Shown piece after piece: positions 1-8,900 of a stretch of 11,433 nucleotides of DNA. The stretch's first letter is position 1. Each line of letters starts with the position of its first letter. The stretch is taken from the NCBI GenBank assembly GCA_937959175.1, contig CALGAS010000156.1, positions 1 to 11,433 on the forward strand, in the 5' to 3' direction. This DNA is from an uncultured bacterium (GTDB lineage Bacteria > Planctomycetota > Planctomycetia > Pirellulales > UBA1268). The translations under genes and the position numbers were made by a program. The notes under the pieces were generated by a model that did not search any database, was not told the origin of the DNA, and saw only the letters and a list, made by a program, of their open reading frames with translations.

Positions 1-3000
1 AACAAGCTGGTAACGGTCGACCAGCTGCCGGCGGGCCGCCTCCCAGGCGGCTTCGTCCGGACCGAGTGCCGGGTCGTCGAGCGGATCGAGCAGATACAGC
101 TGCGAGCAGTCGACGGCCGGATCGGCGACGGCGGCGAGGCCGGCCGGGTCGGCAGCGGTGTCGACCCGCAGCGTTTCAACGCCAAGACCGGAGAGTTTGT
201 CGGCAAAAGCGGCTGCGACCTCGCCGCGGCCGACCACGACCGCCCGGCCGGAGAGTGTTCGGGGAGGGGCTCCGGCGAGCGGCCAGGGCACGAGCCTGAC
301 GAGGAAGCGGGTGCAGATCCGCTCGGAGTCGTCGACCGGCGAGCGGCCGTCGACCGAGCTGCCGAGCCGGGCAAACTCGGCGGCCGGCAGCAGCGGCAGC
401 GGTCGGCCGCCACCGCCCGGCGGGGTCGGTGGCGATTGCGTCGCGGCTGCTTCAGAGGTCGGCTGCGGGGCCGCAGTCGGCTGGGCACCGGACCCGCCGG
501 CCGGCGGCGACCCGGCCGGCTGCCTGGCTGCCCGGCTGGCGGCAAACCAGTCGCCACAGTCGATCTCGCGGAATGCCACCCGGCCGTCTTCCGGCCGCCG
601 CACGGTCACGAGCACCCGGCCGGCCTGCGGGTCGAACACCATGCTCGCCTGGTTGTCGACCCGGGCGATCGTGTTCATCGTCGCATGCCGGGCCTCGCGC
701 TGGCGGGCCACATCGAAGCGATCGCGAAGCAGCATCGAGAACGCCTCGGCCGTCGCCGGGCAGCGATCGGGGCCGGCAAGCTGCCGCAGCCGCGTCAGCC
801 GGGTCCGCGAGTGGGCCGGCACCGCGGCTGTCCCAAGGCCGAGCAGCGAATGATTCGCCAGGCAGACCGGCTCCCGCACCTCGGCCTGCCGCAGCCGGCC
901 GCTGTCATACTCGACATGCAGCACGCGGCCGCTGGCAGCCTCGCTGAGCAGCATCGCCCAGCCGCCATCGCGGGGCAGTTCAGCGATCAGCTCAACCGCC
1001 TCGGCGGCGGTGCTTGCAGTCGACAGGACCTTGTCGACGACCGCCGAGTGCATCAGGCCCCGGCGACGGCCGGTTCGCGGCGGCTGATCGAGGAGCATCG
1101 AGCTGGTGACAACCAGCCCCGCCTCGTTCATCCCGTTGATGCCGGCGGCAAGCCCGGCGGCGGTAAAGGTCACCGAGGCGAGTCGGCCGGCCGGCCGACG
1201 CACATGCACACAGCGGCGGATCCCGTCGCCGAGGACGAGCCCCGCGGGCAGATCTTCATTGGCCCCCTGCAGAAGCCGGCCGGTGCGGGTGACCGCCGCC
1301 GGGAAGACAGCCTGGACGCAGCCGCCGTCGAGGCTCGGATCGATCTGGAGATGCATCGCCACGACCGACTCAAAGGCGACGCCGGCACCCGCCGCGATGC
1401 CCCGCAGCTCTTCCCGCTGCTCCGGCGTTGTCAGAGTTTCGTAGTCGTCGAGGACCGCCAGCGGGTCGAGCAGCCGGTCGCGGGCGGCTGCCGGCAGATC
1501 GGCGAGGAGCTCAATTGCCGCCTGAATCTCTGCGGCAAACCGGCGGCCGTGGGCCTGCCCCATGGCAAAGGGAGTGCCGACGAGCTGCACCAGCCCCAAG
1601 GCTGCCTGATCGTCCGCGGCGTCGGCCGGCGGCGTGGCGGCCGGCTGCCGTTGCGGCTCGGTGGCAGCCGGGCTGACGGACGGTCGCGGCGAATCCTGCC
1701 ACCCCGCCAGCTGGGGCGACTGGGGTCGCGAGGCCGACCGTCGGACGTCCGGCTGCCCGTCGATAGCGCCGGTCACTTCAAGCGTCGCCCGCACCGCGGC
1801 GAGCCGGAAAGCGGCAGCGGCGTTCTCGCCGCGTCGCCGCACGTCACTGGCGACCACGAAGGCGGGACGGTCACCGACGATCCGCCGCGTCAGCTTGGCG
1901 AGGACGCTTCCGGGCCCCGCTTCGACAAACACCCCGACCCCTTCGCCGAGCAGCCGCTCAATCTGATCGAGGTAGCGGACCGGCCGGGTCAGCTGCTCGA
2001 CGAGCAGCCGGCGAATCTCCTCCGGCTCGCCGAGGTAGCGGTTGTTGACGCTGCTGAGGACGGGAATTCGGGGAGGGTCGATCCGCAGCGGTTGCAAGGC
2101 GTTGCGGAACGGCTCGGCGGCGGACCGCATCAGCGGCGTGTGGAACGGCCGCGGCACCTCGAGCAGCTTTGTCGGCACCCGGCGGTCACCGAGCAGCCGG
2201 CCAAGCTCGAGCAGCTCGTCGCGACGGCCGCCGGCGACCGTCTGCCCGCGGGAGTTGCAGTTGGCGACGAACACGCCCGCCCCGACCTCGGCACAGGCGG
2301 AGGTGACGACCGCCTCGTCGGCCGCGCAGGAGAGCATCGCGCCGGCTGCGTCAGCCGCCCCGCAGATCGCCTCGCACCGCAGGAACGTCGCTGTCGCGGC
2401 GGTGGCGAAGGTCCACGCCCCGGCGGCATGCAGCGCCGCGAACTCGCCGTAGCTGTGGCCGGTGATGCGGTCGGGCTCGAGCCCGAGGTCGGTGAGCACG
2501 GCGAACTGGATCGTGTCGGCCACGAGCATCGCCAGCTGGGTCCGGAAGACGTCTTGGCCGAGCTGGCCATCGGCATCGCTGACGATCGTGTCGAAGGTTG
2601 GATACCCCAGGGTCGTGAGGGCCTGATCGATTTCCCGGCAGGCGGCGGCAGCAGCGGGCGAGGTTTCGACCAGTTCGCGAAGCATGCCCGGATACTGCGA
2701 GCCCTGCCCCGGAAACAGGCAGGCGACCAGTGGCCGTCGGCCATTCGCCTCGCCGAGGGCGATACCCCGGGCCTCCCAACGATCGCGGGCGGACGGGTTT
2801 TCAAACTCCGCCGTCACGAGCCGGGCACTCGCCGCGAGCTCCTCGGGCGAGCGGGCGACGATGGCGAGCCGGTGGCCCGGTCCGGTGAATCGGGCGGTGT
2901 CGGAGTCGCCGGCAGCGGCAAACCGCGGCCCGGGGTCGGCCGCACAGGCGTCGGCCGCCGCGAGCAACTCGCTGACGGTCGCCGCCGCCAGCCGCACGGT

Positions 3001-5934
3001 TCGCGGACAGGCGACTGCTGACTCGGCGGCGACCGGCGGCGGCGCCGGCGATTCGGAGGCCCGGTCCACTGGCAGCGGCGTGCCGCGTTCGAGAAGCACA
3101 TGGTGAGCCATGTCGCCGTGCACCGCGTCGATCCCGATCAGCAGCCGGCCGGCGGCAGCCGGCGGGGGCAGCAGCGCCGCTGGGGATTGTTCGGCGACGG
3201 TGTCGTGAACCGCGACGCCGGCCCGCAGCTCTGCCGTTTCAACCTCGCGGGCCGCCTTGACCAGCGCGAGGCCGGCGGCCGCCCCGAAGGCATGGCCGAT
3301 CCGCGGCGCCAGGGCGGCGAGGGCGGGACCGGTGCCGGCTGAGCGATAAGCCTGGCGAACCGCCTCGAGTTCATCCCGGTCGGCGGCGGCGACCCCGGCC
3401 GCGGCCGCTTCGACGGCCGCAACGTCGGCCGGCGAGACTGCGGCATCGGCGAGGCACCGCTCGATCGCGGTGCGGACCGCGGCCGGCCCGGCCGCCCGGG
3501 CCGTCCCGATGCCGCGGACGATGCCGTGGATGCGGTCGCCGTCGCGGCGGGCGTCGGAGAGTCGTTTGAGGACGAAGACCGCGGCAGCCTCGGCGGGAAG
3601 CAGGCCGTCGCTCGTCTCGTCGAAGGCCCGCGGTCGGCCCGAACGCGACAGCTGCCCGCCGAGGGCGAGCTGCTCGTAGGTTGCCAGCGACATGCTCCGC
3701 TGGCCGGCGGCGCAGAGCATGCAGTCGGCGCGGCCGGTAAGCAGGAAGTTCCGGCAGATGTCGAGGGCCGCCACCGCCGAGGCCGCCCCGCCGTCGACAG
3801 CCGTCGCACCGCCGCCGAGATCAAACGTCTTGGTGATCCGCGATGCCAGCGAGCTGCTGGTGAAACTCCCCGTTTCATCGACGAGGGCGGGCAGCCGCTC
3901 GATCACCAGGTCGGCGAACCGTTCGCAGACCGCCTCGGCGACCGCCGCCGGCACTCCCCGGCCGGTGAGTTCCTGCCGCACGGCGCGGGTGAAATAGGGC
4001 AGCCGCATACCGATCTGCAGCGCGACGGCGAAGTCGCCGCGAAACATCGTGCCGACAACGACGCCGGTTCGGCCCCGGGGAGGCTCCCGCTCGGGATAGC
4101 CGGCATCGGCCAGTGCCTGCGAGACCGTGTCGAGCAACAGGAACTGCAGCGGGTCGGCGGCGGCGATCTGCTTGGGCGGAATCTTGTGCCGCCGCCAGTC
4201 GTAGGCAAAGTCGGTGATGAAGCCGCCGAGTTTCTGGGGGGACCGTCCGGGCCGGGCCGGGCCGGGGTCGAAGGCCGCCGCGATGTTCCAGCGATCCGCC
4301 GGAACTTCCGTGAACGGCCGGGACTCGGCTGCCAGCAGATCCCAGAGCGCAGCGGCTGAGACCGCCCCCGGGGCGACCGCCGCCATGCCGACGATCGCGA
4401 TGCCGTCGGCCTCCGGCACCTCGCTGAAGGCCCGGGGGGCGAGCGGCCGGGGCGTCTCGGCGGCGGCTGGCGGCGGGGTGCCGGTGAACTCATCGAGGAC
4501 GACGTGGGCATTGAGCCCGCCAATTCCAAAGGAGTTGACCGCCGCCCGCCGCGGCAGGCCGCCGGTCGCCGGCCACGGCTGTTGCTGCCGCGGCACGACC
4601 AGCGGCGTGGCGTCCCAGTCGATGTCGGGGTTGAGCTGGTCGATGCCCGGCACCGGCGGAATCGTCTGCCGCTGCATGCAGAGCACCGCCTTGACGAGCC
4701 CGGCGAGTCCGGCAGTTTCCAGCGTGTGGCCGATGTTCGCCTTCACGCTGCCGATCGGAACCTGGCGGCCGGGTGGCAGATGGTCCCGCAGCGCGTCAGC
4801 CAGCGCCCGAACTTCGGTGGCGTCGCCGACGCTGGTGCTCGTCGCATGGGCTTCGATGTAGCCGAGCCGGGCCGGATCGAGCAGGTCGGCGTGAGCCCGG
4901 CGGATCGCCTCGGCCTGGCCCTCGGCGCGGGGCGCCCAGAGACTTTTGCCGCGGCCGTCGCTCGACACGCCGATGCCGCGGATCACCGCCTGCACGGGAT
5001 CGCCGTCGGCCAGGGCCCGCCGCAGCGTCTTGACCAGCACGATCACGTAGCCCTCGGCCGTCACCAGGCCGTCGGCGGCGGCGTCGAAGGGCCGCGAACC
5101 GGTCGCGCTGACCGACTGGGCTTTTGAGAACAGGACGAGGCTGTCGAACCGGCAGTGGGAGCTGCCTCCCACCACCGCCATGTCGCTCCGGCCGAGCAGC
5201 AGATCGTCGGCGGCGGCGGCCAATGCCATCAGCGACGAGGAGCAGGCGGCATTGAGGGCGACGCAAGGGCCGTCGAGCCCGAAGGCCTCCGCCAGCGTCG
5301 TGCTGCACCGCTGGGCGTCGAGCTGAGGGCCACCGGTGGCCGACCGCTGCGGCAGCCGCCGCCGCTCGCGGGCGACAACCGCGTCGATCAGCCCCTGGGC
5401 ATCGACGCCGGCCGCCTCGGCAAAGCCCTCGACTTCGGCAAGCCAAGCCGCCGTGTCACCGAGCATCGCGGCATACATCAGGTCGCCGCCGAGGCCGGTG
5501 CCGCGGGTGTGGCCGACGTAGACACCGGTCCGCCCGGCGGGCACCGCCAGCGGATCGATCTTGGCATGCCGAAACGCCGTCGCCGCGACCTCGCAGAGTT
5601 CGAGATGGGCCGCGTCGCAGTCGGCGGCCTGCTCCGGCGTCAGCCGCCAGCGGCCGGGGGGCTGCTGCCGCGGGGCGACGATGCCGCCGATCGACGAGTA
5701 GGTTTTGCCGCGGACACCTTTGTGCGGATCGAAGAACAGCTCGCGGTCGAGCCGCTCCGGCGGCAGTTCGCCGATCGCCGACTTGCCTTCGGCGACAAGC
5801 TCCCAATAGGCATCGAGGCCGTCGGCGCCGGGCAGCCGCACCGCCATGCCGATGATGGCAAGCGGCTCGCGGGCCAGCGGACTGGCAGCGTCTTCGCTGC
5901 CGGGGGCGGCGGTGTTGTGGGCGTGGTCTGTCAT
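1..5934 (-). CDS. Secondary-lipid/polyketide synthase, KS-CLF-AT-C45-KR..., 3' end cut by window
   Basis: Iterative synthase subunit predicted to extend acyl chains from malonyl units. The frame is open from ATG 5934 to base 1 (1978 codons, no stop), and all motifs below lie in one frame. Residues ~23-480 are an intact ketosynthase with Cys231 (AACSSS), His363 (EAHATST) and His403 (NIGHT). Residues ~507-950 are a degenerate KS: Ala717 replaces the Cys and the first His is also Ala, while the last His (His881, RIGH) is kept, as in chain-length factors. Residues ~1068-1370 are an acyltransferase: PGQGSQ, Ser1161 in GHSYGEF, Arg1186, His1265 in PFHTPLM. Ser-Arg spacing is 25, as in FabD; the F-H pair and lack of Gln after the Ser favour malonyl. 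Residues ~1446-1790 are a C45 Ntn-hydrolase domain. From ~1860 a Rossmann-like stretch (VVVGRGEVAAAFA, from 1899) looks like the beginning of a ketoreductase. The start lies 23 bp after the previous stop and has only a weak, too-close GGGA. No ACP, DH or ER is visible; they may lie beyond the edge. Confidence 0.93.
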   Translation of the reverse strand, partial: MTDHAHNTAAPGSEDAASPLAREPLAIIGMAVRLPGADGLDAYWELVAEGKSAIGELPPERLDRELFFDPHKGVRGKTYSSIGGIVAPRQQPPGRWRLTPEQAADCDAAHLELCEVAATAFRHAKIDPLAVPAGRTGVYVGHTRGTGLGGDLMYAAMLGDTAAWLAEVEGFAEAAGVDAQGLIDAVVARERRRLPQRSATGGPQLDAQRCSTTLAEAFGLDGPCVALNAACSSSLMALAAAADDLLLGRSDMAVVGGSSHCRFDSLVLFSKAQSVSATGSRPFDAAADGLVTAEGYVIVLVKTLRRALADGDPVQAVIRGIGVSSDGRGKSLWAPRAEGQAEAIRRAHADLLDPARLGYIEAHATSTSVGDATEVRALADALRDHLPPGRQVPIGSVKANIGHTLETAGLAGLVKAVLCMQRQTIPPVPGIDQLNPDIDWDATPLVVPRQQQPWPATGGLPRRAAVNSFGIGGLNAHVVLDEFTGTPPPAAAETPRPLAPRAFSEVPEADGIAIVGMAAVAPGAVSAAALWDLLAAESRPFTEVPADRWNIAAAFDPGPARPGRSPQKLGGFITDFAYDWRRHKIPPKQIAAADPLQFLLLDTVSQALADAGYPEREPPRGRTGVVVGTMFRGDFAVALQIGMRLPYFTRAVRQELTGRGVPAAVAEAVCERFADLVIERLPALVDETGSFTSSSLASRITKTFDLGGGATAVDGGAASAVAALDICRNFLLTGRADCMLCAAGQRSMSLATYEQLALGGQLSRSGRPRAFDETSDGLLPAEAAAVFVLKRLSDARRDGDRIHGIVRGIGTARAAGPAAVRTAIERCLADAAVSPADVAAVEAAAAGVAAADRDELEAVRQAYRSAGTGPALAALAPRIGHAFGAAAGLALVKAAREVETAELRAGVAVHDTVAEQSPAALLPPPAAAGRLLIGIDAVHGDMAHHVLLERGTPLPVDRASESPAPPPVAAESAVACPRTVRLAAATVSELLAAADACAADPGPRFAAAGDSDTARFTGPGHRLAIVARSPEELAASARLVTAEFENPSARDRWEARGIALGEANGRRPLVACLFPGQGSQYPGMLRELVETSPAAAAACREIDQALTTLGYPTFDTIVSDADGQLGQDVFRTQLAMLVADTIQFAVLTDLGLEPDRITGHSYGEFAALHAAGAWTFATAATATFLRCEAICGAADAAGAMLSCAADEAVVTSACAEVGAGVFVANCNSRGQTVAGGRRDELLELGRLLGDRRVPTKLLEVPRPFHTPLMRSAAEPFRNALQPLRIDPPRIPVLSSVNNRYLGEPEEIRRLLVEQLTRPVRYLDQIERLLGEGVGVFVEAGPGSVLAKLTRRIVGDRPAFVVASDVRRRGENAAAAFRLAAVRATLEVTGAIDGQPDVRRSASRPQSPQLAGWQDSPRPSVSPAATEPQRQPAATPPADAADDQAALGLVQLVGTPFAMGQAHGRRFAAEIQAAIELLADLPAAARDRLLDPLAVLDDYETLTTPEQREELRGIAAGAGVAFESVVAMHLQIDPSLDGGCVQAVFPAAVTRTGRLLQGANEDLPAGLVLGDGIRRCVHVRRPAGRLASVTFTAAGLAAGINGMNEAGLVVTSSMLLDQPPRTGRRRGLMHSAVVDKVLSTASTAAEAVELIAELPRDGGWAMLLSEAASGRVLHVEYDSGRLRQAEVREPVCLANHSLLGLGTAAVPAHSRTRLTRLRQLAGPDRCPATAEAFSMLLRDRFDVARQREARHATMNTIARVDNQASMVFDPQAGRVLVTVRRPEDGRVAFREIDCGDWFAASRAARQPAGSPPAGGSGAQPTAAPQPTSEAAATQSPPTPPGGGGRPLPLLPAAEFARLGSSVDGRSPVDDSERICTRFLVRLVPWPLAGAPPRTLSGRAVVVGRGEVAAAFADKLSGLGVETLRVDTAADPAGLAAVADPAVDCSQLYLLDPLDDPALGPDEAAWEAARRQLVDRYQLV
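565..1599 (-). other. C45 / acyl-CoA:6-APA acyltransferase-like Ntn-hydrolase domain inside the synthase
   Basis: Residues ~1446-1790 of the leftmost synthase form a full-length C45-family domain (~345 residues; Penicillium isopenicillin-N acyltransferase is 357). Seen: GTPFAMGQAHG at 1453, the family's N-terminal signature; DGGC with Cys1539 (codon 1318-1320); then LLQGANED at 1554-1561, matching the family's G-x-N-x-D after the nucleophile; GINGMNEAGLVVT; and a later ANH. Known for the family: autoproteolysis at Gly-Cys exposes an N-terminal Cys that moves acyl groups between thioesters, amines and water. The Cys is ~94 residues into the domain, near Cys103 of the fungal enzyme. Inferred: the domain is autoproteolytic, which would split the synthase into two chains after residue 1538, and takes a chain to an amine or water. 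It is flanked by Pro/Ala-rich linkers (~1375-1445 and ~1790-1850), supporting an inserted module rather than an assembly artefact. Identity is confident; activity is not shown. Confidence 0.85.
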
Positions 5935-5957
5935 CGTCCCGTGATGTCCGGGGGTGC

Positions 5958-8900
5958 TCAGCGGGATGTCGCCTCGACGAGGAAGTCGAGGACATGCCTG
6001 AGGGTGGGAAAGTCGTCGAGAGCCAGGTCAGCCCGCGGTGGAATGGCGAAGTACTCGCCGATCTCGCCGAAGAGCTGGGCCTTTTTGATGCTGTCGATGC
6101 CGAGGTCGGCCTCGAGGTCGGCGTCGAGTTCGACGATCTCCGGCGGATAGCCGGTCTGTTCGACGACAAAGTTCACGAGGAAGGCCGAGAGTTCGGCGAC
6201 CGACCGGCCTGTTCCGGCTTCAGTCGCCACCGGTTCAGTCGCGGCATGTCCGTTCCGCGAGGCCACGGCAGCAGAGCCCGCCGGGCCGGCCAGCGCCGGC
6301 ATCGCGGCAACGCCGCTGGGCATCGCCGGGGCACCGGCCGTTGCCGGCTGCGGTGATGCGACGCCATTGCGGTCGACCGCCGGGGCGGTCGCTTCAATCA
6401 GAAAGTCGAGGACATGCTGCAACGTCGGGAAGTCGTCGAGCGCGAGGTCGGCCCGCGGCGGAATCGCGAAGTATTCGCCGATCTCCCCAAACAGTTGTGC
6501 CTTCTTGATGCTGTCGATGCCGAGGTCGGCCTCGAGGTCGGCATCGAGCTCGACGATCTCCGGCGGGTAGCCGGTCTGCTCGACGACGAAGTTGACCAGG
6601 AAGGCCGAAAGTTCCGCGGCACTCCGGGCGACTGGGGGCGGTGCCGCCGCGGTGACCGGGCTGGTGGCTGCCGCGGCCGCAGGCTGGCGAGCGGCTGCTG
6701 CCTGGCCCGCCACTGGCGGCGGCGGATTCGTCGTTGCATGAAGCGGCTGCGACGGCGGAGCCTGACGCTGCGGCGGTGCCGCCGGCGGCTGCTTTGGCGC
6801 CGCGGCGGCCGACTTCAGCCGCCCGCGGCGGCGCTCGGTGGCGTCGAAGTGGTGCGGAAAGCCCTGCTGCGGCGGTGCCTGCCGCTGAAACCGCTGGTCC
6901 TGCATCGATCGATTCTCCTGGGAGTCGGGAGGGAAACCGCCGGCCGCCGGACTGCGGTCCGCCGGTGGCTCGCTGTGTTCGGGCGATCTTGATTCGAGCT
7001 CGGGGTCGAGTCCAGCCGCCGAGGGGGCTGCTGAAAGGATGACGTGGAAGGCGGTGTCGCGAACCCCGCCGACATGCACGGCGACGACCGGTTCGGGCCC
7101 CGGGAGCCGCGCTGCCTTTTCCCGGGCGGGTTCGCAGAGCCGGCGGTGGGCGGCCGCGGTCTCGCCGGGCCGGTCGAGCCCAAAGGCAGCCGGCAGCTGG
7201 CCGCTGCCAACCGCGGCGACCGCTTCGAGCAGCGGGATCATCGCCGCGGCTCCGGCGGCGTGGCCAAAGCGGGCCAGCGGTGTCGTCAGCGGGCGAGGCC
7301 CGGCGGCCGGCGGGGCTCCGTAGGCCCGGGCGAGCCCTTCGAGTTCCTCGGCATCGAGGTCGGCATCACCCGTTCCGAGCCATTCAAAACCGCCGACGCC
7401 GTCGGGGTTCAGCCCCGCCTCGGCGAGGCCGCGGGCAGCTGCCTTGCGGCAGGCCCGCCAGCAGGCGGCATCGGTACCGGCGCCAACGCCGCGGATCACC
7501 GCGAGCACCGGGTCGCCAGCCGCCTGGGCGGCGGCAAGCCGGCGAAGCAGCAGCACGCCGCAGCCCTCGGCCGGCAGGAAGCCACGGGCCGCCGCGTCAA
7601 GCGGGGCGGGGCCGGTCTGTTCGTCAACCAGCCCGAGCAGCGCCATCGTCGCGTAGCGGTTGATGCTCATGTCTTGGTGGGCGGCAATGCAGATCATCAG
7701 GTCGTTGTCGCCGGATCGCAGCTGGTCGACGCCTGAGAGCAACGCCGCCGCCGCCGCCGTGATCCCGGCGTCGATCGCCACGCCGCCGCCGCCAAGGTCA
7801 AAGGTCTTGGTGATGCGGCTGGCGAGGCTGCTGGCGGTAAAGCTGCCGGTCTCGTCGAGCAGAGCCGGAAACCGGTCGAGAAAGCTCGCCTGAAACGCCT
7901 CGAGCAATGCGTGCCGCTGCGACGCGTCGAGGCCCTCGGCGGCGAGGAGCCGCTCGAGCAGCTGGCGAAACCAAGGCAGCCGCAGGCCGAGCTGCAGCGA
8001 GGTGGCAAACTCGCCGCCAAACAACGTTCCGGCGACGACGCCGGTGCGGTGTCGCAAGCCGTCGAACCGGGTTGTCCCGCCGTCCTCCCCGTGCAACGCC
8101 CGATCGACGGCGTCGAGAATCATGAACTGCAGCGGGCTCGCCTGGGCGATCTGCTTTGGGGGAATCTTGTGGCGTTTCCAGTCGTAGGCGAATCCGTTGA
8201 CAAACCCGCCCCGGCTGACCGGACTGCTCGCCGGCCCCCGCTGACCGGGCCGCAGAAACCGGGCAGCCTGCCAGCGTTCCGGCGGCACCTCGCTTTTGGG
8301 ATCGGTGTCGCCCGCCACGAGTTCGCAGAAGGCGGCGTAGGTCAACGCCCCGGGCAGCACCGCACCAGCACCGACGACGGCAATCGGCTCGGCGGCCCGG
8401 TCGGCCGCCGCGACCGTCGGCCGGGTCGGGGGGCTCGGAGGCGGCGGGATCCGGCCGCCGGCTGGAAAAGAACGCGGGCGAACCGGCAGCGGCTCGTCGA
8501 TCACGACATGGGCGTTGAGTCCGCCAATCCCAAAGGCGTTGACGGCGGCCCGGCGGGGCATGCCCGGCCGGAGCGGCCGCCACGGCTCGGCCGATTGCGG
8601 CAGCCGGAAGGGGACCTCGTCCCAGGCAATCGCCGCGGTCGGCTCTCGGCAGTTGGCCACCGGCGGCACGACGCCGTGCTGCAGGGCGAGAATGGCCCGC
8701 AGCCGCCCGGCGGCGCCGGCGGTTTCGAGCGTGTGACCGATGTTGCCCTTGATGCTGCCCAGGGGAATTCGGCCGCCGGGCGGCACCCGGTCGGCGAGGG
8801 CTTCGGTCATCGCCTCGACCTCGGTACTGTCGCCGAGGGTCGTTGAGGTCGCGTGGGCTTCGAGATACTGCAGCGGCACCCCGTCATCGAGCCACTCGTG

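Noticed and set aside
436..3021. 861-residue open frame on the plus strand, with others of 200-330 residues nearby
   Set aside because: Lies antisense to the continuous synthase frame; the translation is Arg/Gly/Pro/Ala-rich with no domain motif. Long antisense frames are expected opposite GC-rich coding sequence.
5935..5957. The only intergenic gap, checked for a terminator or promoter
   Set aside because: It is 23 bp with no inverted repeat or T-run and no room for a promoter; simply an operon spacer with a weak ribosome site.
7741..7763. GC-rich codon run (repeated GCG for Ala) as a possible microsatellite or frameshift hotspot
   Set aside because: It encodes an Ala stretch in the CLF aligned with the KS elbow; the frame is intact on both sides and the repeat is too short to call.
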